From: Cryptosporidium bovis
Lineage: Eukaryota > Apicomplexa > Conoidasida > Eucoccidiorida > Cryptosporidiidae
Direction of reading: 5' to 3'
Assembly: GCA_009768925.2 (NCBI GenBank)
Contig: VHIT02000028.1
Coordinates: 62,001 to 126,000, forward strand
Length of the DNA stretch: 64,000 nt
Every line of letters starts with the position of its first letter. Positions within the stretch are counted from its first letter, which is position 1. The notes under the pieces were generated by a model. It was not told where the DNA came from, ran no database searches, and saw nothing but the letters and a program-made list of their open reading frames with translations. The translations under genes were made by a program, and so were the position numbers. Of the stretch, positions 21,364-31,209 are shown piece after piece.

Positions 21364-22215
21364 ATGGATTTAGACGACTTTAATATATTAGATGTGTCTT
21401 CTGATAAAAGAGAAATGAGTATACGTAGGTTTATGCAACTTTTTTCCTTTTCTTAACGCAACATTAAATTAGATAAATTGTTCAGAGATTTGGGGGAGGC
21501 AATGGCCAGAATAAAGGAGTTAGTCGAGATTGATAGTGCAGCAAAAATGATAGAGTGTTCTAATAGAGTCGAATATGAAATGGAAAGATACCAGAAGGAA
21601 TTGAATGATAAAAATAATAGTAAGATGGTCAGAGATATCCTACAACTTGAAACTTCTAGAATTGAAGGAGAGTTGGAATCAATGAAGAGTGAATATATGA
21701 AACTAAATAATTCAATAAGTATCTTAAGAGGTGAAAAGAGACGACTAGAAATTGAATCAATGGAGCTTAAATCAAGATATAGATGTATTTCTGAGGCTTT
21801 GAATGATACGTTAATTAAAATAGCAAGCAAGAATGAAGAAATAGAAAAATATAGAAGAATAAATGATGACGTAAAAAAAGAAATAGAAGATCTAGAACTT
21901 GCTATTACACTTGAAGAGAGTGACATCATAGAAAAAAAAAAGATCCTGAGGAATCTAGAGATCGACCAAGAAACTAAAGAACTCGAGATGAAAAAAAGCA
22001 TGGCTTGTATCTCAGAAATTGCCAAGGACTTTGATGTGAAAGTTAAAATGAAAAAATTAATCGAAAACAACATAAATCCAGGGAAATGCAATACCATCAT
22101 ATCTACAGTTAATTATGGAAACAAGTTATCTAAATTAGGTAAAAAACATCAATATAAACTGAGTTTCAATCTGAGAAAAACTATTTCAAATGATATTTAT
22201 GAGGCAAATAAATAG
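21364..22215 (+). CDS. Coiled-coil protein of unknown family, two exons
   Basis: Exons 21364-21424 and 21473-22215, intron of 48 nt (donor GTAGGT, acceptor ATTAG), give 267 residues; splicing reads SIHKLFRDLGEAM. An alternative pair (donor at 21429, acceptor CAG at 21485) also keeps frame, so the junction is not certain. Nearly the whole protein from residue 20 to 220 is Glu/Lys/Ile/Leu heptad-rich coiled coil (for example EIEKYRRINDDVKKEIEDLE), with a basic tail. Possible roles are cytoskeletal, kinetochore or centrosomal structure, but no family motif is seen. It follows the GSK3-like kinase on the same strand and shares its TGCATGCA promoter motif and short-intron style. Confidence 0.7.
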
Positions 22216-22241
22216 ATACACAATAAAATACTAAAGAAATA

Positions 22242-23243
22242 TCAATAAACTAACTTTGCTTCTTCTTGATGAACGACACTATAATTTGTGTTGTCCTCTT
22301 TCAGTCTTCTTGTAAAATCAATAATCGTTTCCCTTAGCCCGAGTTTAAAATCAATTTTTGGGGTCCAACCAAGAATTTCAGTCGCCTTCGAAATGTCCGG
22401 TTTTCTTTTCTTTGGATCGTCACTGGGAATAGATCTGAACTCCAAAGGTGTTTCATAGCCATTTAACTCGTTTATCGTCTCGGCTAATTTAATAATTGAT
22501 ATTTCAACGGGGTTTCCAATATTTATTGGTGACATCTCAACGTTTTTCACTTCAAGATTCATTAACTTATAGAGAGCCTCCACTGTATCGGAAATATAAC
22601 AGAAACTTCTGGTTTGTTTACCATCACCATATATAGGCATCTTCTCGCCCTTCAAACACGAAATGATGAAATTAGGAATAACTCTACCATCATTAGCCAA
22701 CATTTTCGGGCCGTATGTATTAAAAATTCTAGCAATTCTAACATCAACTCCATACGATTTGTGGTAATCCATACATAGAGTCTCTGCAATGCGCTTCCCT
22801 TCATCATAGCAACTTCTATTTCCTATTGTGTTTACATTACCAAAATACTTTTCTGTCTGTGGATGAACAAGAGGATCACCATACACTTCAGAACTGGAAG
22901 CAAACACTATTCTAGAACCCGTTTTTTTTGCAAGCTCTAGAATATTCATTGTTCCAATAAAACAGGTTTTTAGTGTGTAGGTGGGAGATTTTTGATAGTA
23001 AGGAGGTGATGCAGGGCAGGCCAGATGGTAGATTTCATTGACATCAATTGTGATAGGATCAATTATATCATGCTCAATTATTTCAAAATTCTTATTGTCT
23101 ATAAAAGACTGCATATTATTTATATTTCCAGAGTAATAGTTATCTAAAGAAGTAACGTGATAGCCTTTTTCTAGAAGATATTCCACCAGATGAGAGCCAA
23201 TGAACCCGGAACCACCAGTTACAAGTACTTTTATTGGACACAT
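22242..23243 (-). CDS. UXS: UDP-glucuronate decarboxylase (UDP-xylose synthase), SDR family
   Basis: Protein of 333 residues. The Rossmann NAD site TGGSGFIGSH lies at 9-18; LDNYYSG follows beta-2; the active-site Ser-rich motif SSSEVYGDP and catalytic YDEGKR (YxxxK) are present, as is RIFNTYGPKM. YDEGKR, rather than YSASK, together with the EVYGDP context points to UXS instead of dTDP-glucose dehydratase. It converts UDP-glucuronate to UDP-xylose with bound NAD+. There is no N-terminal membrane anchor, so it is likely cytosolic, like plant UXS3 and bacterial forms and unlike human Golgi UXS1. Its product would feed xylosylation, for example of wall or surface glycans (inference). Convergent with the coiled-coil gene, 26 bp apart. 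Confidence 0.88.
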   Translation of the reverse strand: MCPIKVLVTGGSGFIGSHLVEYLLEKGYHVTSLDNYYSGNINNMQSFIDNKNFEIIEHDIIDPITIDVNEIYHLACPASPPYYQKSPTYTLKTCFIGTMNILELAKKTGSRIVFASSSEVYGDPLVHPQTEKYFGNVNTIGNRSCYDEGKRIAETLCMDYHKSYGVDVRIARIFNTYGPKMLANDGRVIPNFIISCLKGEKMPIYGDGKQTRSFCYISDTVEALYKLMNLEVKNVEMSPINIGNPVEISIIKLAETINELNGYETPLEFRSIPSDDPKKRKPDISKATEILGWTPKIDFKLGLRETIIDFTRRLKEDNTNYSVVHQEEAKLVY

Positions 23244-23613
23244 TGTAAATATATCTTAGATTTTTTAATTAAGAGATAGTATTTATTGTGGATATTTTAT
23301 GACTTTATTTCAAAAACGTCAAAGTAAAAAATGCATTAAGGCGGTAAATCAAAGCCACATGTTTCAGGAAACAAGCGGCAAATTTTGATTCGTGTGGGTA
23401 TCTTTTGCGTTTCCCCACTTCATGGAAATAGTAAAAAAAGAAAGCAAGGATTTTATCAAGTAAATCGAAGTGGGTTCGAAATAAGAAAATTATTTGTTTA
23501 TTTATATATCGCTTTTAATTCGAGTGGTTTTCCATCTGGAAAAATAAGGAGTAAAACCCACCGTTATAGGAATATATTTTTTTTTGAAGTGGAAAGGTGG
23601 TACATTTTTGAGC
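23244..23613. promoter_or_regulatory. Divergent promoter between UXS and the MORN protein gene
   Basis: This 370-bp region separates divergent starts. A short open frame runs through 23385-23621 but has no recognisable content and overlaps the start of the MORN gene in another frame. No tRNA or clear motif is seen, apart from an AAGGCGGTAAA element near 23339 that is loosely E2F-like. Confidence 0.4.
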
Positions 23614-25245
23614 ATGGGTAGTTGCGCATCTAAAACAGATAAAACAATTGAGAAAAAGAAGACTCCTCCAACATTGGAACTAAAAGTAGAGAAGCGGGGG
23701 TTAGTTGAACTTCAGGATAAAATAACGTATGAAGGTGAATGGTTAGGTGAAAATAAACATGGTTATGGGGTACAGAGATGGCCGGATGGTGCTATGTTCA
23801 AGGGGAACTTTTCAAATGGTGTTGCAAGCGGGTATGGTGTATTTATCCATACAGATGGAGATAAGTACGAAGGTGAATGGCAAAATGATAGAGCACATGG
23901 GTTTGGGACCTATACGCACTCTGATGGCAGCAAGTATGTAGGGGAGTGGAAAAATGACAAGAAACACGGCAAAGCAATTGAAAGCTGGGTTGATGGTAGC
24001 AACTTTGAGGGAAGTTATGCATATGGATTGAAACAGGGGTTCGGTAAGTTCTCTTGGCATGATGGCTCTAAATACATCGGGAATTTTGATGCCAATCAAA
24101 TAAATGGTTATGGAGTATATTATTGGAACGACGGGAGGATATACACTGGTTGTTGGTTAAAAAATCATATGTTCGGATTTGGTAAATTTGATTGGACAGA
24201 TCACAGGTGCTATGAAGGGCAGTATATTAACGATAAGAAGGATGGTGATGGAAAGTTTACCTGGCCGGATGGTCGCGCATATATTGGGCAGTGGAAAAAT
24301 GGTAAGCAACATGGTGTTGGAGTATTCTACAATTCCAAGAAGGAAGGAAAGGTCGGAGAATGGAAAGATGGCAGCAGGTTAAGGTGGTTAAAGTCTTCGT
24401 TAGAAGATGGGGAGCTGGTTGGAGAAGGGTTGATCTTGAGAGAAGAATATTTAAGACAAAGAGAGGAGCTGTTAAAAGCTAATGGCCTGTACGACAACTA
24501 CAGAAAATTACCTAAAAATAACGTTGAACTTCAACAAATGAGGGTTTTACAAAAATTCGATGAATGCCTGGCAGCGATGGAGATGAGGACTAGCGGTTCT
24601 GCCAAGGACAACGATTCGGTGCAAGTTGAGAGTCATGTAAAGGAGGCAAATGAACTTATTGATGAGCCCGAAGAAGAGAAAAAAGAAGTAATTGAGTCAT
24701 TGACTCGGCTTTCAAAAGACGAGGTTGCCGTCAAAGACGGCTCTGAAGTTATCGATGGTGAGATCGATAAGGGAGAGAATGAAGGATGTTCATTTGAAGA
24801 TGGTGAAAATGAAGTAGTTGAACAAACACTAGAATTAAATGGTGTGTTACATGAAGATGAGGTTTCTGATAGCCACGCTCAAAGTGCTAAAGATGACCAC
24901 GAGATGGAGTTGGAAAGTAATATATCCGTAGAAGTAAAGGATCAGGCACATGAGAGTGATGGTTGTAAAAGCCCCAGAAATGAATCGGAAATCCTTAAAT
25001 ATGATGGGGATGCCTCTAGTGGTTCTAATAATGAGCCTGCAGAAGATGGGAATTCTGACTCAGGTTCCGTGGTAGAAGTTAAAACTGATGTTTATAAATC
25101 AAGGAGTGATGTATTAGAACAATCAGAGCCTAATTCTCTTGAGAATACAATTACAGAACCTGGGGCTGAAGTTAAAGAGGGTGAAGCAGAAGTTAACTGT
25201 GTAGATCCAGTCAAGTGTGTGGAAGATGAAAAGAATCAGGCCTGA
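23614..25245 (+). CDS. N-myristoylated MORN-repeat protein with acidic tail
   Basis: Protein of 543 residues from the ATG at 23614. I prefer this start over one 30 nt upstream because it gives MGSCASK, a canonical N-myristoylation signal with an adjacent palmitoylatable Cys4. Residues about 39-255 hold roughly nine MORN repeats (YEGEW.....G.G...W.DG, for example YEGEWQNDRAHGFGTYTHSDG). A helical part follows (about 270-330). The last 200 residues are strongly acidic and low-complexity. In apicomplexans, MORN proteins scaffold the inner membrane complex and the budding daughter cell, and dual acylation targets pellicle membranes. A membrane-linked structural or scaffolding role is therefore inferred. 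Confidence 0.88.
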   Translation: MGSCASKTDKTIEKKKTPPTLELKVEKRGLVELQDKITYEGEWLGENKHGYGVQRWPDGAMFKGNFSNGVASGYGVFIHTDGDKYEGEWQNDRAHGFGTYTHSDGSKYVGEWKNDKKHGKAIESWVDGSNFEGSYAYGLKQGFGKFSWHDGSKYIGNFDANQINGYGVYYWNDGRIYTGCWLKNHMFGFGKFDWTDHRCYEGQYINDKKDGDGKFTWPDGRAYIGQWKNGKQHGVGVFYNSKKEGKVGEWKDGSRLRWLKSSLEDGELVGEGLILREEYLRQREELLKANGLYDNYRKLPKNNVELQQMRVLQKFDECLAAMEMRTSGSAKDNDSVQVESHVKEANELIDEPEEEKKEVIESLTRLSKDEVAVKDGSEVIDGEIDKGENEGCSFEDGENEVVEQTLELNGVLHEDEVSDSHAQSAKDDHEMELESNISVEVKDQAHESDGCKSPRNESEILKYDGDASSGSNNEPAEDGNSDSGSVVEVKTDVYKSRSDVLEQSEPNSLENTITEPGAEVKEGEAEVNCVDPVKCVEDEKNQA

Positions 25246-25422
25246 TGTGGTACAATACTTATATAAATTAAAGCTCAAGTTTATCTTGAAGCGGATTGAT
25301 TAATTTTGAAGGAGTATTCCTTTTTCTCATGTTTTTATGGCTTTCTAGAATTTTTTATTAGTTTTGTGCGCGTACGCACTCTAATTTAATTTTATTTAAT
25401 CTTGCTTTTTCCATTTTGGTCT

Positions 25423-28400
25423 ATGATGCTAGGGTTTGGATTACAACCTTCTGAACTATTTAACTACTTTTATAAGGATGATGAACCCTCTTTTCTAGAT
25501 CAAAGCTGGTTTCAAAACTCTATTGAATTTAAATATTCAAGATATGTATTTATCTTGGTCACGTTTTTATTAAAAGGGGATAAAACGATTGAGGAGTTGA
25601 GTACTTCATATTCTACACTCTACAATAATGAGGTGAACTTTATAATAAGGATTATAGAGGAGTATTCGTCACATAACAACAATTGCTTGCCCTTTATTGA
25701 TGAGACGCTCACTAGACTTAAAACACTTGATCTATCTAACATTACAGAAGTAGAAGAGTTAGTAACTCATATTGGTTTAAATTTTGAAAGTGAGAGAGAC
25801 ATTTTAAATCTAATATCTGGATTGGCTTTTAAATTTCACTTTGATGATTCTGTTACAGAAACTGAAGACCTAGGACTAGATCTCACGAATTATATTGCCA
25901 ATTACTTGTTTTTAGCATATTTAATTGACTACCTAACTTGGGAACCAATCACTTTTGAATATATCGGTATGATAAAAAAAAAAAAAGTTGTTCAAACTGA
26001 TATAAATGATATTGAGTTCAATCAAGAGTTGGAGTCACTTTTTTTTCTTTTGATTAATCCATATAATATCTGCCCCTGTACATTGACAATATTATTACTA
26101 TATAAGAGTAAGATTGATAGCTGCGCTGGACTGAAACACAATATTTATTTTCTTATTACAAGGAGTATCATTGAAAAAATAATGTCATTCATAAGTCACA
26201 CTTTGATGAAGATGAGTCCCGACTTAGCGGAATTATCTTTCGCAATTATTTATATCAGGGTATTGTCATTTTCTTCTGTTCATCTTCAAACCGAATTGGG
26301 TCGAAAACTGCTAAAAGAGAAGTTTTTGGCTCCCTCTAAATTAGGTGATCCGGCATTGGCTCCGCCTCATCTTGATAGGTTCATTTTGAATAGCTTTTCT
26401 TCAGTTGAAGGGTTATGGATGGAAATTTCGAAAAATGAATCATTTTTTCAGTCAATTCTAGCAACTGTTCCTTCATTTGAACTTTCGATTTCAATAATCT
26501 CTTTAAAAACAAATAATTTAGAGTTAAAAAAAAAGAATCTATTTTTGATATTAATCTTTTCACTATGCAATTGTTTATCGCTAAATGGAGTGATAAATGC
26601 AAATGCTTTGAATATCTTGAGATGTATTTGTGAGACAAGTCAAGGGCTCTTGGAAAATGTAGTTAATTATTTGTTATTTTTTCTTGGTAATTGTTCATAT
26701 TTATTGAGGTCTTCATCAAACAATTTTTTGAGAATCTTTAGTTTGCTTTTCAATAAGGTTCACGATTTAACAATATCTACTGGGATGGTTACCAGTATGT
26801 TTAACCTGGTACGAATAAGTACTACTCTTAAACTATCTGATTCTACAATGCTGAAATTTTTGGAGTCATTTCCTAAGTTGATTAGTAGTTGCAATCTTGA
26901 AAATTATGGGAAAACGATTGAATACACGGATGTAACATTGATGGATTTAATATATAATAACCAGTGTTGTTTTTTAAGCCATTTATTTTGGTGCAACCCG
27001 AACCTTATTGCCATAATGCTAAAGAGTATTACTATAAAAATCGATCATATATTTCCATTTGTCAGTTCCATTTCTATTGCTGTATCGAATATCCAAAAAA
27101 AGATAAATAAATTTCAATCCTTCAATTCATTTTCAAAAGAAAAACCAACTGATATTGAACAATGTTCTTGTGACGAAATAATTGATAGTTCGAGACTACT
27201 AAACCAATTAAACATGAAAAAATACATTGATTTTTTGACAGAAACAAATAATTTAGATAACATCACTGTAGTTATTCTAGATTTTTTGTCTGAGTGGTTA
27301 AGATCAAATGACCAAGCTATTTCAATTGAACTGATGCAAAATAAATATTTCTTTACTATTCAGAATACTCCACTGCAAACCAAAGTAACAAACAACCACC
27401 AATTTATATTTCTTCTTTATTTATTTTCGAGAACAATAAGTTATGAAAGATTTGATCAAATTCTCAATAAGATCAAACTACAAAATGTCCCTTGGAGAGG
27501 TTTTTTGAGATGGATCAATTTCTGGAAACAGGAAAACTATAAGAGTATATTGAATTATAGAATTTGGAAGGTATTGTTTTCTGAAATAATGGCAATACTC
27601 ACACCAGAATCCTTTTATGTTCCATTGATGCCTATTTGCAATGTAAAACTGTCAAGTGGAAAGTCGCTAATAAATAGTGGGTGTATTATTAGGGAAAGAA
27701 TAAATAAGTGGCTTTTTGAAAGGAAATGTTTGATTGATAGTTGCAAATGTACGGATAGAATCAATGATTCCACACTATATTGGTTAGATTTATTTTATAT
27801 GGAACCAAATATGACTTTTTACTCTAGTATTGAATCGCTCTTCACTATTGGAATTGATTCAGCTAGTGGTACTTTTTTAGACTTACTCTCAGAATTTTAC
27901 GCGAATGAAGATAAAATTAGGGATCTATTTATTTCTCCTGAGAATTATTTCAATTCTAATCTAAAATATTTTTTTGGTAAAAATTCTGTTGAAATATTGT
28001 GCAATATTTACTTAATGATGTTGAATTTATACCAAATAATTAGGGACCAAAATTTAGTAGTGAACTGCCTTAGAAATATGGATTACGAAGTACTTTGCAT
28101 AGTTTGGAACAAAATAATATACTTGTCTGACTTTGAAAATAAACTAACCATAAAACAATTCTCAATGTTCGTTACTACTATTTTGGGGAAGAACAATGAT
28201 GTTGCCAAGTATTTAATTGAAAACGGAATTCAATACAACTACGGCGAATCCAATAAGTCACTAAACACGTTTCTTGAAAAGATTCAATTACTCACTAGAC
28301 TTATTTGCCAGAATAACATACAAATGACTAAAGAACAGTTCATTTTACCCAAAATTGCAAACAACATAGATAAACTGTTAAATACAAAGACAATCACTGA

Positions 28401-28857
28401 ATCATGGGGAAAATACAATGTGACGAAAAGAGTTGGAATAGTGGGATATGAAATCGAAAACCAAATAATTCATTGCGTACTGTTGTTATTATGGCTCTCA
28501 AATATTGTCATAGAACCACGAAATATCACATCAAATTTAATAAATGGTTCTTCTAACGACAATATCACATTTTTGCCTGTGATTGAGAGGACGATTGTGA
28601 GAATGTTTTGTATTACACAGGAGATAATAAAGTTAAAAAATGAAGTGGAAATTTACGAGAATCTCACAGAAAATTTTACCATATTTCTGGGGTCGTCGTT
28701 GAATTTTGTGACCACTATTTCGATGTCATTCCCACAGATAAATACATCGCTTTTAGAAACAATAGACGCACTAAAACAACTCATTATTGATAACAATGCT
28801 AATAATTTAGACCTATTTAGGGTTTTAAATTCAATTGAAGAATCAATTATTTCATAA
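25423..28857 (+). CDS. Large alpha-helical protein of unknown family
   Basis: Protein of 1144 residues from the ATG at 25423 (a second ATG follows at once); the open frame before it starts only at a TTG. It has no signal peptide and no clear membrane segment. Composition is Leu/Ile/Asn/Ser-rich, with repeated amphipathic helices along the whole length, consistent with an alpha-solenoid such as a nucleoporin, importin or other scaffold. I see no zinc, nucleotide-binding or catalytic motif and do not recognise the family. It reads as one continuous exon. Confidence 0.72.
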   Translation: MMLGFGLQPSELFNYFYKDDEPSFLDQSWFQNSIEFKYSRYVFILVTFLLKGDKTIEELSTSYSTLYNNEVNFIIRIIEEYSSHNNNCLPFIDETLTRLKTLDLSNITEVEELVTHIGLNFESERDILNLISGLAFKFHFDDSVTETEDLGLDLTNYIANYLFLAYLIDYLTWEPITFEYIGMIKKKKVVQTDINDIEFNQELESLFFLLINPYNICPCTLTILLLYKSKIDSCAGLKHNIYFLITRSIIEKIMSFISHTLMKMSPDLAELSFAIIYIRVLSFSSVHLQTELGRKLLKEKFLAPSKLGDPALAPPHLDRFILNSFSSVEGLWMEISKNESFFQSILATVPSFELSISIISLKTNNLELKKKNLFLILIFSLCNCLSLNGVINANALNILRCICETSQGLLENVVNYLLFFLGNCSYLLRSSSNNFLRIFSLLFNKVHDLTISTGMVTSMFNLVRISTTLKLSDSTMLKFLESFPKLISSCNLENYGKTIEYTDVTLMDLIYNNQCCFLSHLFWCNPNLIAIMLKSITIKIDHIFPFVSSISIAVSNIQKKINKFQSFNSFSKEKPTDIEQCSCDEIIDSSRLLNQLNMKKYIDFLTETNNLDNITVVILDFLSEWLRSNDQAISIELMQNKYFFTIQNTPLQTKVTNNHQFIFLLYLFSRTISYERFDQILNKIKLQNVPWRGFLRWINFWKQENYKSILNYRIWKVLFSEIMAILTPESFYVPLMPICNVKLSSGKSLINSGCIIRERINKWLFERKCLIDSCKCTDRINDSTLYWLDLFYMEPNMTFYSSIESLFTIGIDSASGTFLDLLSEFYANEDKIRDLFISPENYFNSNLKYFFGKNSVEILCNIYLMMLNLYQIIRDQNLVVNCLRNMDYEVLCIVWNKIIYLSDFENKLTIKQFSMFVTTILGKNNDVAKYLIENGIQYNYGESNKSLNTFLEKIQLLTRLICQNNIQMTKEQFILPKIANNIDKLLNTKTITESWGKYNVTKRVGIVGYEIENQIIHCVLLLLWLSNIVIEPRNITSNLINGSSNDNITFLPVIERTIVRMFCITQEIIKLKNEVEIYENLTENFTIFLGSSLNFVTTISMSFPQINTSLLETIDALKQLIIDNNANNLDLFRVLNSIEESIIS

Positions 28858-29105
28858 ATTTTGAGTCAAATATTGTAAAATCATACGTTTAGGCGGGTGT
28901 TCTCTTCCTTTTTAATTCTCAAAAAATTACAAAAAAAAAAGAAAAATAATACATGTGGCAAAACTTTTTTCTTTAATTAGTGGAATTATATAATCATATT
29001 TCTTGCTGATTATTCATGTAATTGCATCTTATATCTCTATAGTTTCTCGAAAGCTAATTGACCTGTAAATTCTCGTCAAAGTCAAAATACTTGGTATTTA
29101 ATAAT
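28858..29105. other. Intergenic region with short A-tracts
   Basis: About 250 bp between two plus-strand genes; contains an A-rich stretch near 28920-28945 and nothing recognisable. Confidence 0.4.
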
Positions 29106-29600
29106 ATGAAGAAGAAGAATACATCTACAAGTGGGGAGAGCTCAGTAATTGGCAATATAGAAAAGTTGCCATCCCTCGGAAATGTCCCTGAACATGAAGG
29201 CGCAATACTAATGAACTCAGAAATATCTAAAAGTCTAAGGCGACCTTCTTCACAAGTGTCAGATGAGCTTATTATTTCGTCCCTCTTAAGTAACAAAAAA
29301 TTTACACTTACGATGATAAAGATAAACGGAAATACAAAAACTAGAAGTGAGGTAAACACATATGGATTTATCGTTGTGCACATATTATCTTGCAAAGCTA
29401 ACTCATTCATTTATACCTTAGACGATAAATATGAGTTCAAGTTGTCAAATGGGTGTTATGCACATATCCCTCCAGGACATTATTTCTCTTTCCATAATCT
29501 ATCTAATGAATCTGCAAAGGCATCTTTCGTCATTTTGCCGAAGAAAGTTAGCGAAATTGAAAATGAGCCAGCATTCAATCCACATGTTTTAAATAGTTGA
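29106..29600 (+). CDS. Small cupin-fold protein, probable CENP-C/Mif2 C-terminal-like
   Basis: Protein of 164 residues from the first ATG (29106); the frame upstream opens only at a TTG. The C-terminal half (about 78-150) reads as a cupin: YGFIVVHILSCKANSFIYT, then YEFKLSNGCYAHIPPGHYFSFHNLSNESAKASFVIL. The pattern of a Gly turn, IPPGH and FHNLS followed by AxxxFxxxP resembles the dimerising cupin domain of CENP-C/Mif2, where it pairs kinetochore subunits. No metal-binding His cluster of enzymatic cupins is evident. The N-terminus has RRPSSQ, loosely reminiscent of an arginine-anchored CENP-C motif, but this is weak. If correct it is a strongly shortened CENP-C. Alternatives: another small cupin protein. 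Confidence 0.5.
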   Translation: MKKKNTSTSGESSVIGNIEKLPSLGNVPEHEGAILMNSEISKSLRRPSSQVSDELIISSLLSNKKFTLTMIKINGNTKTRSEVNTYGFIVVHILSCKANSFIYTLDDKYEFKLSNGCYAHIPPGHYFSFHNLSNESAKASFVILPKKVSEIENEPAFNPHVLNS

Positions 29601-30976
<1,376 letters not shown>

Positions 30977-31104
30977 AGATCTATAATAACTCAAATATCT
31001 AGGAACTTAATACTATTACTTGTATACTTTGATTTTACTTGTATTTTTTTATTATTACCTTGCTTTGAATTTAACACTTGTTGCATTCTAATCCAAATAA
31101 AATA

Positions 31105-31112
31105 GCGCCAAA
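31105..31112 (-). promoter_or_regulatory. E2F-like TTTGGCGC element before the SUMO ligase gene
   Basis: TTTGGCGC on the minus strand, 98 bp before the ATG at 31210. It matches the E2F/DP1 core TTTSSCGC. E2F/DP1 proteins are known in Cryptosporidium and absent from most other apicomplexans. Confidence 0.4.
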
Positions 31113-31209
31113 GACTTTATAAGGGGTAACTGTTCCTTCAACTACCCATGAAACAAAGAATTTAATTGGGTCCTTAATGAGTTTGAAATTAAAAAGAATA
31201 TAAAAGGAA

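Noticed and set aside
21453-22100. 215-residue minus-strand ORF rich in Ser/Ile/Phe
   Set aside because: It is the antisense shadow of the Lys/Glu coiled-coil exon; composition explains it.
23470-23482. GGTTCGAAAT resembling a tRNA T-loop
   Set aside because: No matching T-stem, acceptor or anticodon stem can be found on either side; a similar GGTTCGAAT near 9070 is RING coding sequence.
23385-23621. 78-codon ORF before the MORN gene
   Set aside because: No family features and overlaps the MORN start in another frame; likely UTR.
25402-25422. N-terminal extension MLFPFWS of the large orphan
   Set aside because: It depends on a TTG start; ATG codons at 25423/25426 are nearer to normal initiation.
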